15,991 nt of DNA from UPXZ01 sp035402725. GTDB taxonomy: Bacteria > Bacteroidota > Bacteroidia > Bacteroidales > Paludibacteraceae. Location: the NCBI GenBank assembly GCA_035402725.1, contig DAONDU010000050.1, positions 1 to 15,991 of the forward strand, in the 5' to 3' direction. Position 1 is the stretch's first letter; every line of letters begins with the position of its first letter. The notes under the pieces were generated by a model. It did no database searches. It was given only the letters and a program-made list of their open reading frames with translations, and was not told the origin of the DNA. This document shows positions 6,614 through 14,606 of the stretch, one piece after another. The translations under genes were made by a program, and so were the position numbers.

Positions 6614-8287
6614 CTATTTTTTCTTGTATCCCTTTTCATGTACTGAACTGACCGCGCGTCCCGAAGGATCGGCATTTTTCTTGAATGCTTCGTCCCATTC
6701 CAGAGCAACAGGTGTACTGCACGCCACTGATGGCACAGAAGGTACACATAGTGCTGCACTGTCCGATGGAAATAATTCACTGTAGATGCTGCGGTAGTAA
6801 TATTCTTCTTTTGTCATGGGTGGCTGGATAGGAAAACGATAGGCTACGTTTGCCATCTCGTCGTCAGTTACCTTTTGTGTGGCGACTTCTCTCAGGGTAT
6901 CAATCCAGTTGTAACCAACTCCGTCTGAGAACTGTTCCTTCTGACGCCAGGCGATATCTTTCGGAAGATAGTCTTCGAATGCCAGACGAAGTATATGCTT
7001 TTCAATTTTTCCATTACCGGCCATCTTATCTATGGGGTTTAGCCTCATTGCCACATCCATGAATTCCTTGTCGAGAAATGGCACCCGCCCTTCTACTCCC
7101 CATGATGCCAGTGATTTGTTGGCCCGAAGACAATCATACAGATGAAGTTTACTCAGTTTACGTACTGTTTCTTTGTGAAATTCTTCGGCATTGGGAGCTT
7201 TGTGGAAGTATAGGTATCCTCCGAATATTTCATCGGCTCCTTCGCCCGAAAGTACCATTTTTACGCCCATGGATTTAATGTAGCGTGACAGGAGATACAT
7301 CGGCGTACTGGCTCTGACTGTAGTCACATCGTAGGTTTCGATATGATAGATAACATCGCGGATGGCGTCCAACCCTTCCTGAACAGTAAAGTTTATTTCG
7401 TGATGTACAGATCCGATGTGTTCAGCAACCTTTCGTGCAGCAGCCAGATCCGGAGATCCTTCCAGCCCAATAGCAAATGAGTGAAGTTGAGGCCACCATG
7501 CATCTTCAATGTTTCCACTTTCAATACGTTTAGCTGCAAATTTTTTGGCCACAGCCGAAATGATAGAGCTGTCGAGTCCACCCGAAAGCAGTACACCGTA
7601 AGGAACATCCGACATCAGCTGACGTTCTACGGCATCTTCCAGAGCACGTCGAAGTTCTTCAACGCTGGAAGAATTATCTTTCACGTTGTCATATTCCATC
7701 CAGTCGCGGACATACCATTTTGTTGGTTTGTTATCCGGACTGTAATAGTATTGCCCGGGAAGAAATTCTTCAATTTTATTGCAATATCCTTCCAATGCTT
7801 TTAATTCAGAAGCCACATAATAAGCCCCCTGTTTGTCCCAACCCTGATAAAGCGGGATGATGCCAATGTGATCGCGTCCGATAAGAAAGCGGTTGTTCTC
7901 GATGTCGTAGAGCGCGAAAGCAAAAATTCCGTTCAGGTCTTCCAAAAAGTCAGGACCTTTTTCACGGTAGAGCGCCAGAATAACTTCACAATCGGATTGT
8001 GTGAGGAATTCGTATTTTCCTTCGAACTGACGACGGATTTCACGGTGATTATATATTTCGCCATTGACAGCAAGAACCAGTTTCCCGTCTTTACTGTAAA
8101 GTGGTTGCTTTCCGGAATGCGGGTCAACGATTGACAGGCGTTCGTGAGCCAGTATGGCATGTTCATTAGCGAAAATACCCGACCAATCCGGACCACGGTG
8201 ACGGATTATTTTTGACATCTGGAGTATTTGCGGACGCAATACTTCTACTGGTTGTTTGATATTAAATGTACATACAATGCCACACAT
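6614..8287 (-). CDS. asnB: Glutamine-hydrolysing asparagine synthetase B
   Basis: AsnB converts aspartate, glutamine and ATP to asparagine, glutamate, AMP and PPi in the cytoplasm. The 557 residues are colinear and highly similar to E. coli AsnB (about 554). The N-terminal Ntn glutaminase domain starts MCGI, with Cys2 as nucleophile once Met is removed; Arg50, Asn75/Glu77 in VNGEIYNH and Asp99 form the glutamine site. The synthetase domain has the PP-loop SGGLDSS at 235-241, then VLSGEGADE and GRVPFLDKEF. The C-terminus holds the usual VACSTPVALEWDEAF and DPSGRAV blocks. It is the last gene of the - strand nitrogen cluster, 85 bases after gltD. That gap is AT-rich with no clear -7 match, so it probably depends on upstream transcription, though a cryptic promoter is possible. 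The gene is intact and no domain is missing. Confidence 0.97.
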   Translation of the reverse strand: MCGIVCTFNIKQPVEVLRPQILQMSKIIRHRGPDWSGIFANEHAILAHERLSIVDPHSGKQPLYSKDGKLVLAVNGEIYNHREIRRQFEGKYEFLTQSDCEVILALYREKGPDFLEDLNGIFAFALYDIENNRFLIGRDHIGIIPLYQGWDKQGAYYVASELKALEGYCNKIEEFLPGQYYYSPDNKPTKWYVRDWMEYDNVKDNSSSVEELRRALEDAVERQLMSDVPYGVLLSGGLDSSIISAVAKKFAAKRIESGNIEDAWWPQLHSFAIGLEGSPDLAAARKVAEHIGSVHHEINFTVQEGLDAIRDVIYHIETYDVTTVRASTPMYLLSRYIKSMGVKMVLSGEGADEIFGGYLYFHKAPNAEEFHKETVRKLSKLHLYDCLRANKSLASWGVEGRVPFLDKEFMDVAMRLNPIDKMAGNGKIEKHILRLAFEDYLPKDIAWRQKEQFSDGVGYNWIDTLREVATQKVTDDEMANVAYRFPIQPPMTKEEYYYRSIYSELFPSDSAALCVPSVPSVACSTPVALEWDEAFKKNADPSGRAVSSVHEKGYKKK

Positions 8288-8372
8288 AGTTGGTTATTAG
8301 TTAAAAAGTTAAAAATTGTTTTACTAAAAAAACGGGTTTGTTGAAATTATAGTGATAATCCAGATGTTCTTA

Positions 8373-9794
8373 TCAATTATGTATAAGATATTGGTGAATA
8401 TCTTCGGCTGCTTTTCGTCCGGAGGCAATTGCCCTTACTACCAGACTGGCACCCATAGCAGCATCCCCGGCAGCAAAGACTTTCGAAACAGAGCTTTGGT
8501 TTTCTTTATTGATTGCTACGTTACCACGCGAATCGTATGCTACACCAAGTTCGGTAAGCAATCCTTCATGTACCGGATGAACAAAACCCAATGCCAGGAA
8601 CACCAGATCAGCCTTTATGGTTTCGGTTTTTCCGGTGGAAATCATGGTGAAACGGCCATTTTCATCTTTCTTCCATTCAACTGCTTCAACCACCACTTCT
8701 TTCACCTGCCCGTTTTTACCCTTGAATTCCAGGGTGTTCAGCGACCATTTGCGTTCACAACCTTCCTGATGTGAGCTGGATGTTTTAAGAATATTGGGGT
8801 AATAAGGCCAGGGCGTATCCGGATTTTTCCCGGCAGGTGGTTTTGGCAGAATTTCAATTTGAGTAACCTTAGCAGCGCCCTGACGTATGGAAGTACCCAC
8901 ACAATCGGAACCTGTGTCACCACCACCGATTACAAGTACATGCTTGTCCTTGGCAGTTATTCGCTCGGGAATTGTCATGGCTTCTTCCATGATAACCTGA
9001 TTTTGTTGCGAAAGAAAATCCATAGCGAAATAAATGCCCTTCAAATCGCGTCCGGCTGGTGATATGTCGCGTGGATGACCCGCACCTACTGCCAGACATA
9101 CGGCATCATATTCTTTCATTACATCAGCACCCGCAATTGTATTACCTATTTCTGTATTTGTTTTGAAAAGAATACCTTCTTCTGTCAGTTGAGTCAGTCT
9201 GCGGTCGATGACGTTTTTATTCAGCTTAAAGTTTGGAATTCCATACCTCAGCAAACCTCCGATGCTGTTGTCTTTTTCAAAAACAGTAACGGTATGACCT
9301 TTTCGGTTCAGTTGCTGTGCTGCAGCCAGACCTGCCGGACCGGAACCAACGACAGCAACTTTTTTACCTGTTCGGATTTTTGGTGGCCTTGCCTTGATCA
9401 TGCCCTCTATGAATGCCACCTCGGTTACAGCTGCTTCATTTTCGCGAATTGTAACAGGAGCCTCACTCAGATTGAGCACACAGGATTTCTCGCAGGGTGC
9501 CGGACAGATTCGTCCGGTAAAGTCCGGAAAATTATTTGTTTCATGCAGTATTTCAATGGCTTCTTTCCATCTTCCCTTGTATATCAGATCCTGCCATTCG
9601 GGCATTCTGTTGCCCAGCGGGCAAGCCCAGTGACAAAATGGTATGCCGCAGTCCATACAGCGCGATGCCTGCAATTTGCGGTCTTCCTGATTAAGTGTCT
9701 GCTCCACTTCTCCGAAATCATAAATTCTTTCGAGAACAGGACGGTATCCCGCTTCCTTGCGCGGAATACTCATAAATGCTTTTGGATTTCCCAT
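8373..9794 (-). CDS. gltD: Glutamate synthase small (beta) subunit
   Basis: GltD passes electrons from NAD(P)H through FAD and two [4Fe-4S] clusters to GltB. The 473 residues match the usual length. The N-terminal domain has Cys46, 49, 54 and 58 (CMDCGIPFCHWACP) and Cys97, 101 and 105 (CPAPCEKSC), the expected cluster ligands. GSGPAG at 150-155 binds FAD, GGGDTG at 290-295 is the NAD(P)H fold, and AAGDAAMG near the C-terminus closes the FAD site. The start MGNPKAF is the Bacteroidales norm, so I prefer it to the Met at residue 8. Unusually, the leader is formed by a palindromic repeat: on the - strand AGGGGA (+ 9803-9808), inside that repeat and 8 bases before the ATG, is the only Shine-Dalgarno-like stretch. 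gltB lies immediately upstream, and the two subunits are expected in equal amounts. Confidence 0.96.
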   Translation of the reverse strand: MGNPKAFMSIPRKEAGYRPVLERIYDFGEVEQTLNQEDRKLQASRCMDCGIPFCHWACPLGNRMPEWQDLIYKGRWKEAIEILHETNNFPDFTGRICPAPCEKSCVLNLSEAPVTIRENEAAVTEVAFIEGMIKARPPKIRTGKKVAVVGSGPAGLAAAQQLNRKGHTVTVFEKDNSIGGLLRYGIPNFKLNKNVIDRRLTQLTEEGILFKTNTEIGNTIAGADVMKEYDAVCLAVGAGHPRDISPAGRDLKGIYFAMDFLSQQNQVIMEEAMTIPERITAKDKHVLVIGGGDTGSDCVGTSIRQGAAKVTQIEILPKPPAGKNPDTPWPYYPNILKTSSSHQEGCERKWSLNTLEFKGKNGQVKEVVVEAVEWKKDENGRFTMISTGKTETIKADLVFLALGFVHPVHEGLLTELGVAYDSRGNVAINKENQSSVSKVFAAGDAAMGASLVVRAIASGRKAAEDIHQYLIHN

Positions 9795-9799
9795 ATAAG

Positions 9800-9930
9800 T
9801 TGTCCCCTAACCCCCTAAAGGGGGAAATTGGTTAGTAGTTTTTAATAATCTATTTGTGTTGATATGCTTGTTAATGTGTGCTTGAGTTAGTTGCACACCC
9901 CAAACTCCCCCTTCAGGGGCCGGGGGACAA
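9800..9930. repeat. MITE-like palindromic intergenic repeat between gltB and gltD
   Basis: The two ends are imperfect inverted repeats of about 32 bases. The left arm (9800-9831) begins TTGTCCCC; the right arm (9899-9930), read on the - strand, also begins TTGTCCCC. By eye about 25 of 32 aligned columns match. Each arm holds its own small hairpin: CCCCC TAAA GGGGG (9811-9824) on the left, CCCCC TTCA GGGG (9907-9919) on the right. The interior (9832-9897) is AT-rich with no ORF. The right end touches the gltB stop codon (9931) and the left end is 5 bases from the gltD ATG. I see no clear target-site duplication. The G/C-run palindromes contrast sharply with all other gaps in the window. This suggests a non-autonomous mobile element or a REP/BIME-like family; copy number cannot be judged from one window. 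Confidence 0.65.
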
Positions 9931-12900
9931 TTAATAATCTCTTTCCACACTTGCGATTTTACGCTTGATAGCTTCTATTTTTTCATCTTCGAGTACTTTT
10001 TTGTATTCAATGGGTACCACTTTGATGAATTTATCGACATACTCATTCCAGTTGTGAAGTATTTTCGCTGCCAGCGGGCTGTTTGTATGTTTATAATGTG
10101 CTTCTATTAAACCGTGTAATTCTTTGTTGTCGCTGCTGTCTTCGATGAGTGAAAGTTCCACCATTTCCATGTTGCAGAAATAATCGAAATCGCCTTTCTC
10201 GTCGAGTACATAAGCTACACCGCCGCTCATACCGGCTGCAAAGTTGCGTCCTGTTGGCCCTAATACAACTGTACGACCTCCGGTCATGTATTCGCAGCAA
10301 TGATCACCTGCTCCTTCAACAACAGCTGTTGCACCTGAATTGCGCACACAGAAGCGTTCACCGACAACTCCGTTGATATAAACTTCGCCGGATGTTGCCC
10401 CGTATAGCAATGTATTGCCACAAAGTATATTTTCTTCCGGTGGGAATGTACTTCCTTTAGGAGGTGTTACGATAATTTTTCCACCTGAAATGCCTTTTCC
10501 GAGATAATCGTTGGCATCGCCATGTAAGCTGAATGTAATGCCTTTTGCCAGGAATGCACCAAAACTTTGTCCGGCAGATCCCTCAAAAGCGATGGAGATG
10601 GTATTGTCAGGCAATCCCGACTGTCCGTAACGTTTGGCAATTTCACCCGAGAGCATGGCACCTGTAGTACGATCCGTGTTCTTTATTTTAGACTGAAATT
10701 CTACAGGCATACACAGGTCGAGAGCTGGTAGAGATTTATTGATAAGCTCCCGGTCAAGTATGTTTTCAAGCTTGTGATCCTGTTCGGCGTTTTTGCGGAG
10801 TGCATTTGTTTCAGCTTCTTTTGGAACAAATGTTATACGGCTTAAATCAATTTTCTCAGTTTTTGGGAACTCCGGAAAATGTTTTCGTTTCAACAGATCG
10901 GCTCTACCGATGGCTTCATCCAGTGTTTTGAAGCCAAGATTTGCCAAATGTTCACGAACATCTTCAGCCAGGAATGTAAAGAAATTGACCAGGTATTCAT
11001 ATCTTCCCAGGAAGCGCTTACGCAGTTCCTCATTTTGTGTGGCTACGCCCACTGGACATGTGTTCATGTGACATTTACGCATCATCACACATCCCAGCAC
11101 AATCAGTGCACTGGTGGCAAAACCGTATTCCTCAGCTCCAAGAAGAGCTGAAATAATGATGTCCTTTCCGGTTTTGAGTTGTCCGTCTGATTGTAAACGG
11201 ATTTTTCCGCGCAGGTTATTCATTACCAGTGTTTGCTGTGTTTCAGCAAGTCCAATTTCTACGGGAAGTCCTGCATGTTTGATGGAACTTGACGGACTTG
11301 CGCCGGTACCGCCTTCGGCACCGCTGATAAGGATTAAATCGGCTTTGGCTTTGGCTACACCTGCGGCTATTGTACCTACACCGCTTTCAGATACCAGTTT
11401 AACGCTGATGATGGCTTTCGGATTGATGTTTTTCAAATCGAAAATCAGTTGAGCTAAATCTTCGATGGAGTAAATATCGTGATGCGGTGGTGGTGAAATG
11501 AGCGAAATTCCCGGAATGGAATGTCTTGTTTTGGCAATGATTTTATCCACTTTGTAACCCGGAAGTTGTCCGCCTTCACCGGGTTTTGCACCCTGAGCTA
11601 TTTTTATCTGTAGTTCGTCTGCATTCACCAGATATTCGGCAGTCACTCCAAAACGTCCTGATGCTACCTGTTTGATGGCACTTCGTGTACTCAGCCCGTC
11701 GTTCCGTTTTTTATAACGTTCGGGATCTTCTCCACCTTCTCCGGTATTGCTTCTTCCTCCGATTTTATTCATAGCCATAGCCATAGCTTCATGAGCTTCG
11801 CGACTGATAGAACCATAAGACATGGCACCTGTACAGAAGCGCTTCATGATATTTTCCGCCGGTTCCACTTCCGAAATATCTATCGGATTTTGTTTGTATT
11901 CGAGCAAATCGCGGATAAATGCAGGATTCGGTTTATTGTCCACCAAAGACGCATATTCTTTATATCTGGCATATTCTCCTGTTTTAGTGGCAATTTGCAG
12001 TCGTGAAATTGTTTCGGGATTCCATGCGTGATATTCACCTTCATTCCGGTATGCATAATTTCCTAAGTTTTTCAGATGGAATGTCTCGTTGTTTTCAGTG
12101 TTGAATGCTTCCAGGAAAGGTTGCAGTACTTCACGCGCAATGTCGTCAAGGTCAATACCCTCAATTTTTGAGGAAATATCCTTGAAATATGAGTTCAATA
12201 CTCTTGATGAAATGCCGATAGCTTCAAAAATATGCGCACCGCGGTAGCTTCTCAATGTGGAATTTCCCATTTTGGAAAGTACCTTGAGCAATCCCTTATT
12301 TATAGATTTGATATAATTCTTTTTGGCTGTGTCAAAATCAAGTTGTATATCACCCGATTTAATTTTACGGTTGAGTACAGCAAATGCGAGGTAAGGATTT
12401 ACAGCGTTGGCCCCGAAACCGAACAACAGAGCAAAATGCATCACTTCACGCGGTTCGGCGCTTTCCACTACAATATCAATCTGCATCCTCTTACGTTTCT
12501 CCACAAGGTATAAATGTACTGCTGATACGGCCAGCAGGGAGGGAATTGGTGCATGATCAGCATCAACACCACGGTCGCTGAGTACGATGTAATTTTTACC
12601 TTCATCTACCGCCTTTTCCACTGAAATACAAAGTTCATCAATAGCTTTTTCAAGCCCTTTTGTACCTTGTTTCGGATCGAAAAGCATGGGTAAAACAGCC
12701 GTTGAGAAGCCTTTATATCTCAAATTCAGTAATATGTCAAACTGAGTGTTGGTCAAAATCGGGCTTTTCAGTTTTACAATCTTGGACAATTCGGGAATTT
12801 GTTCAAGCAGATTCTGATGCACGGAGCCAACATAACCTGTAAGTGACATCACAAGCTCTTCGCGTATCGGGTCGATAGGTGGGTTAGTTACCTGAGCAAA

Positions 12901-14457
12901 CTGCTGTCTGAAATAGTTGAACAAACGTTGGGGTTTGGTCGAAAATGCAGCGAGTGTAACATCGTTACCCATTGATGACACCGGTTCTTTCCCTTCGTTT
13001 GCCATTGGAATGATCAGATTATGGATATCTTCTACTGAATAACCGAATGCAGTCAGAAGAGTTTCATAATTTGGTATGTCGTTGTTAACGCTTCTGCCGG
13101 ATGAAATAACATCGAGGTTGCTGCAATTCTTGTTCAGCCAGTCGCGGTAGGGGAATGCTTTTGCGAGTCCGTCTTTAAGTTCGTTATCATAAAAGATCTG
13201 ACCGGTTCTGGTATCAACAATCAGCATTTTACCCGGTCTTAACCTTCCACGTGCTTTGATATTCGAAGCTTCGAGATCTATTGTTCCTGTTTCGGAAGCA
13301 ATAATCATACAACCGTCATTCGTGATGGTGTAGCGTGCTGGGCGTAGTCCGTTGCGGTCAAGCATACCACCGGCAAATCGTCCGTCGCTGAAAAGCAGTG
13401 TTGCCGGTCCGTCCCAGGGTTCCATCAGCATGCTGTGATATTCATAAAATGCCTTCAACTCATCCGAAATAGGATTTTTGTCGTTGAAGCTTTCAGGCAC
13501 AAGCATTGCCATTGCATGTGGAAGACTTTTTCCCGACATTACCAGAAATTCCAGTACGTTGTCGAGCGAAGCGCTATCGCTCATGCCGGGCTGAACAATG
13601 GGATATAGGTCTTTCATATTTCCCAGGATATCCGATTTCAGAACACTTTCGCGGCTTTCCATCCACTGCCGGTTTCCACGAATGGTATTGATCTCACCAT
13701 TATGACCGATCATGCGGAATGGTTGAGCCAGATCCCAGGTGGGGAATGTGTTGGTGCTGAAGCGTGAGTGAACAAGTGCTACGCGGCTGGTAAAATTCGG
13801 ATTGCTGAGATCAGGAAAATATTCACGTAACTGCAGGGAAGTTAGCATTCCCTTGTAAATCATTTGTTTGGTAGAAAGGCTTACAATATAGAAACTACGT
13901 TCAGCAGCAAGTTTTGACTGTTGTATGGCTTTCTCAATTTTTTTACGGACAATGTAAAGTTTACGCTCTAATTCATCCTGTTGCAGATTGCCGGTTATAA
14001 AAATCTGTTTGATGTCAGGCTCGTTAGAGGCAGATATTTCTCCGAGAATTTCACTGTTTACCGGAACATCGCGTACTGCTAGTAGTGTTAAACCTTCTTT
14101 TTCAACATAATCTTTGATGACATTCAGGCAATCGTTGGATTTTTGAACGTCTTTAGGAAGGAAAACAAGTCCGGTGCCGTATTTGCCCTTTGATGGTACG
14201 GCGATTCCCTGTAAAAGAATAAATTCATGAGGAATATGCACCAGAATACCGGCTCCGTCACCGGTTTTGTTGTCGGCGCTTTCAGCTCCGCGGTGTACCA
14301 TATTTTCAAGTACCTGAAGGCCGTTATCGACAATTTCATGCGATTTATCTCCGCTGAGATTGATAACAAGACCTACGCCGCATGCATCGTGTTCGTTTTG
14401 AAATGAGTATAGCGAACGCTGCTCATATTCATCTATTTGTAATGGACTTAAACTCAT
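9931..14457 (-). CDS. gltB: Glutamate synthase large (alpha) subunit
   Basis: GltB makes two glutamates from glutamine and 2-oxoglutarate, using electrons from GltD. At 1508 residues it is full length for the bacterial enzyme. NEHDACGVG places the Ntn glutaminase nucleophile at Cys26, so a 25-residue propeptide should be removed for activity. The class II glutaminase domain runs from 26 to about 435, a central domain follows, and the FMN-binding synthase barrel spans about 850-1215 with GAMSYGS near 885 and GAEGGTGASP near 1050. The [3Fe-4S] ligands are Cys1123, Cys1129 and Cys1134 (C-x5-C-x4-C, ending NTCPVG). The C-terminal GXGXG beta-helix spans about 1280-1470, including GSAGQSFG. It follows glnN by 149 bases across a hairpin and precedes gltD. 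I found no clear -7 element directly upstream, so read-through from glnN or an unrecognised promoter drives it. Confidence 0.97.
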   Translation of the reverse strand: MSLSPLQIDEYEQRSLYSFQNEHDACGVGLVINLSGDKSHEIVDNGLQVLENMVHRGAESADNKTGDGAGILVHIPHEFILLQGIAVPSKGKYGTGLVFLPKDVQKSNDCLNVIKDYVEKEGLTLLAVRDVPVNSEILGEISASNEPDIKQIFITGNLQQDELERKLYIVRKKIEKAIQQSKLAAERSFYIVSLSTKQMIYKGMLTSLQLREYFPDLSNPNFTSRVALVHSRFSTNTFPTWDLAQPFRMIGHNGEINTIRGNRQWMESRESVLKSDILGNMKDLYPIVQPGMSDSASLDNVLEFLVMSGKSLPHAMAMLVPESFNDKNPISDELKAFYEYHSMLMEPWDGPATLLFSDGRFAGGMLDRNGLRPARYTITNDGCMIIASETGTIDLEASNIKARGRLRPGKMLIVDTRTGQIFYDNELKDGLAKAFPYRDWLNKNCSNLDVISSGRSVNNDIPNYETLLTAFGYSVEDIHNLIIPMANEGKEPVSSMGNDVTLAAFSTKPQRLFNYFRQQFAQVTNPPIDPIREELVMSLTGYVGSVHQNLLEQIPELSKIVKLKSPILTNTQFDILLNLRYKGFSTAVLPMLFDPKQGTKGLEKAIDELCISVEKAVDEGKNYIVLSDRGVDADHAPIPSLLAVSAVHLYLVEKRKRMQIDIVVESAEPREVMHFALLFGFGANAVNPYLAFAVLNRKIKSGDIQLDFDTAKKNYIKSINKGLLKVLSKMGNSTLRSYRGAHIFEAIGISSRVLNSYFKDISSKIEGIDLDDIAREVLQPFLEAFNTENNETFHLKNLGNYAYRNEGEYHAWNPETISRLQIATKTGEYARYKEYASLVDNKPNPAFIRDLLEYKQNPIDISEVEPAENIMKRFCTGAMSYGSISREAHEAMAMAMNKIGGRSNTGEGGEDPERYKKRNDGLSTRSAIKQVASGRFGVTAEYLVNADELQIKIAQGAKPGEGGQLPGYKVDKIIAKTRHSIPGISLISPPPHHDIYSIEDLAQLIFDLKNINPKAIISVKLVSESGVGTIAAGVAKAKADLILISGAEGGTGASPSSSIKHAGLPVEIGLAETQQTLVMNNLRGKIRLQSDGQLKTGKDIIISALLGAEEYGFATSALIVLGCVMMRKCHMNTCPVGVATQNEELRKRFLGRYEYLVNFFTFLAEDVREHLANLGFKTLDEAIGRADLLKRKHFPEFPKTEKIDLSRITFVPKEAETNALRKNAEQDHKLENILDRELINKSLPALDLCMPVEFQSKIKNTDRTTGAMLSGEIAKRYGQSGLPDNTISIAFEGSAGQSFGAFLAKGITFSLHGDANDYLGKGISGGKIIVTPPKGSTFPPEENILCGNTLLYGATSGEVYINGVVGERFCVRNSGATAVVEGAGDHCCEYMTGGRTVVLGPTGRNFAAGMSGGVAYVLDEKGDFDYFCNMEMVELSLIEDSSDNKELHGLIEAHYKHTNSPLAAKILHNWNEYVDKFIKVVPIEYKKVLEDEKIEAIKRKIASVERDY

Positions 14458-14537
14458 AATTTGTTTGGAAGTACTGACATTGCTTTCTGATAAAAAAGCG
14501 TCAATGGCAATCGTTTGTTTGTTAAGTTTTATTGTTG

Positions 14538-14584
14538 AAAATAGTGAGAAAACTTTATATTCAGAATTCTCACTATTTTTTTTT
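14538..14584. terminator. Perfect 13-bp hairpin between glnN and gltB
   Basis: AAAATAGTGAGAA (14538-14550) and TTCTCACTATTTT (14567-14579) form a perfect 13-bp inverted repeat with a 16-base loop. On the + strand five more T follow, making the better intrinsic terminator in the direction without a gene. On the - strand, the direction of glnN and gltB, the U-run is part of the stem and is followed by CAACAAT, so termination after glnN may be partial, letting some transcription reach gltB. Confidence 0.5.
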
Positions 14585-14606
14585 AAGTATGGGAGAATTC
14601 TATTTT

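Noticed and set aside
8288..8372. Possible separate promoter for asnB
   Set aside because: The 85-base gap is AT-rich but has no full TAnnTTTG match on the - strand and no clear operator; not enough to call.
9075..9818. A 247-codon open frame on the + strand opposite gltD
   Set aside because: It is the antisense of a confidently identified gltD, shows no recognisable domain, is rich in Cys and Phe as expected for an antisense frame, and runs into the palindromic repeat.
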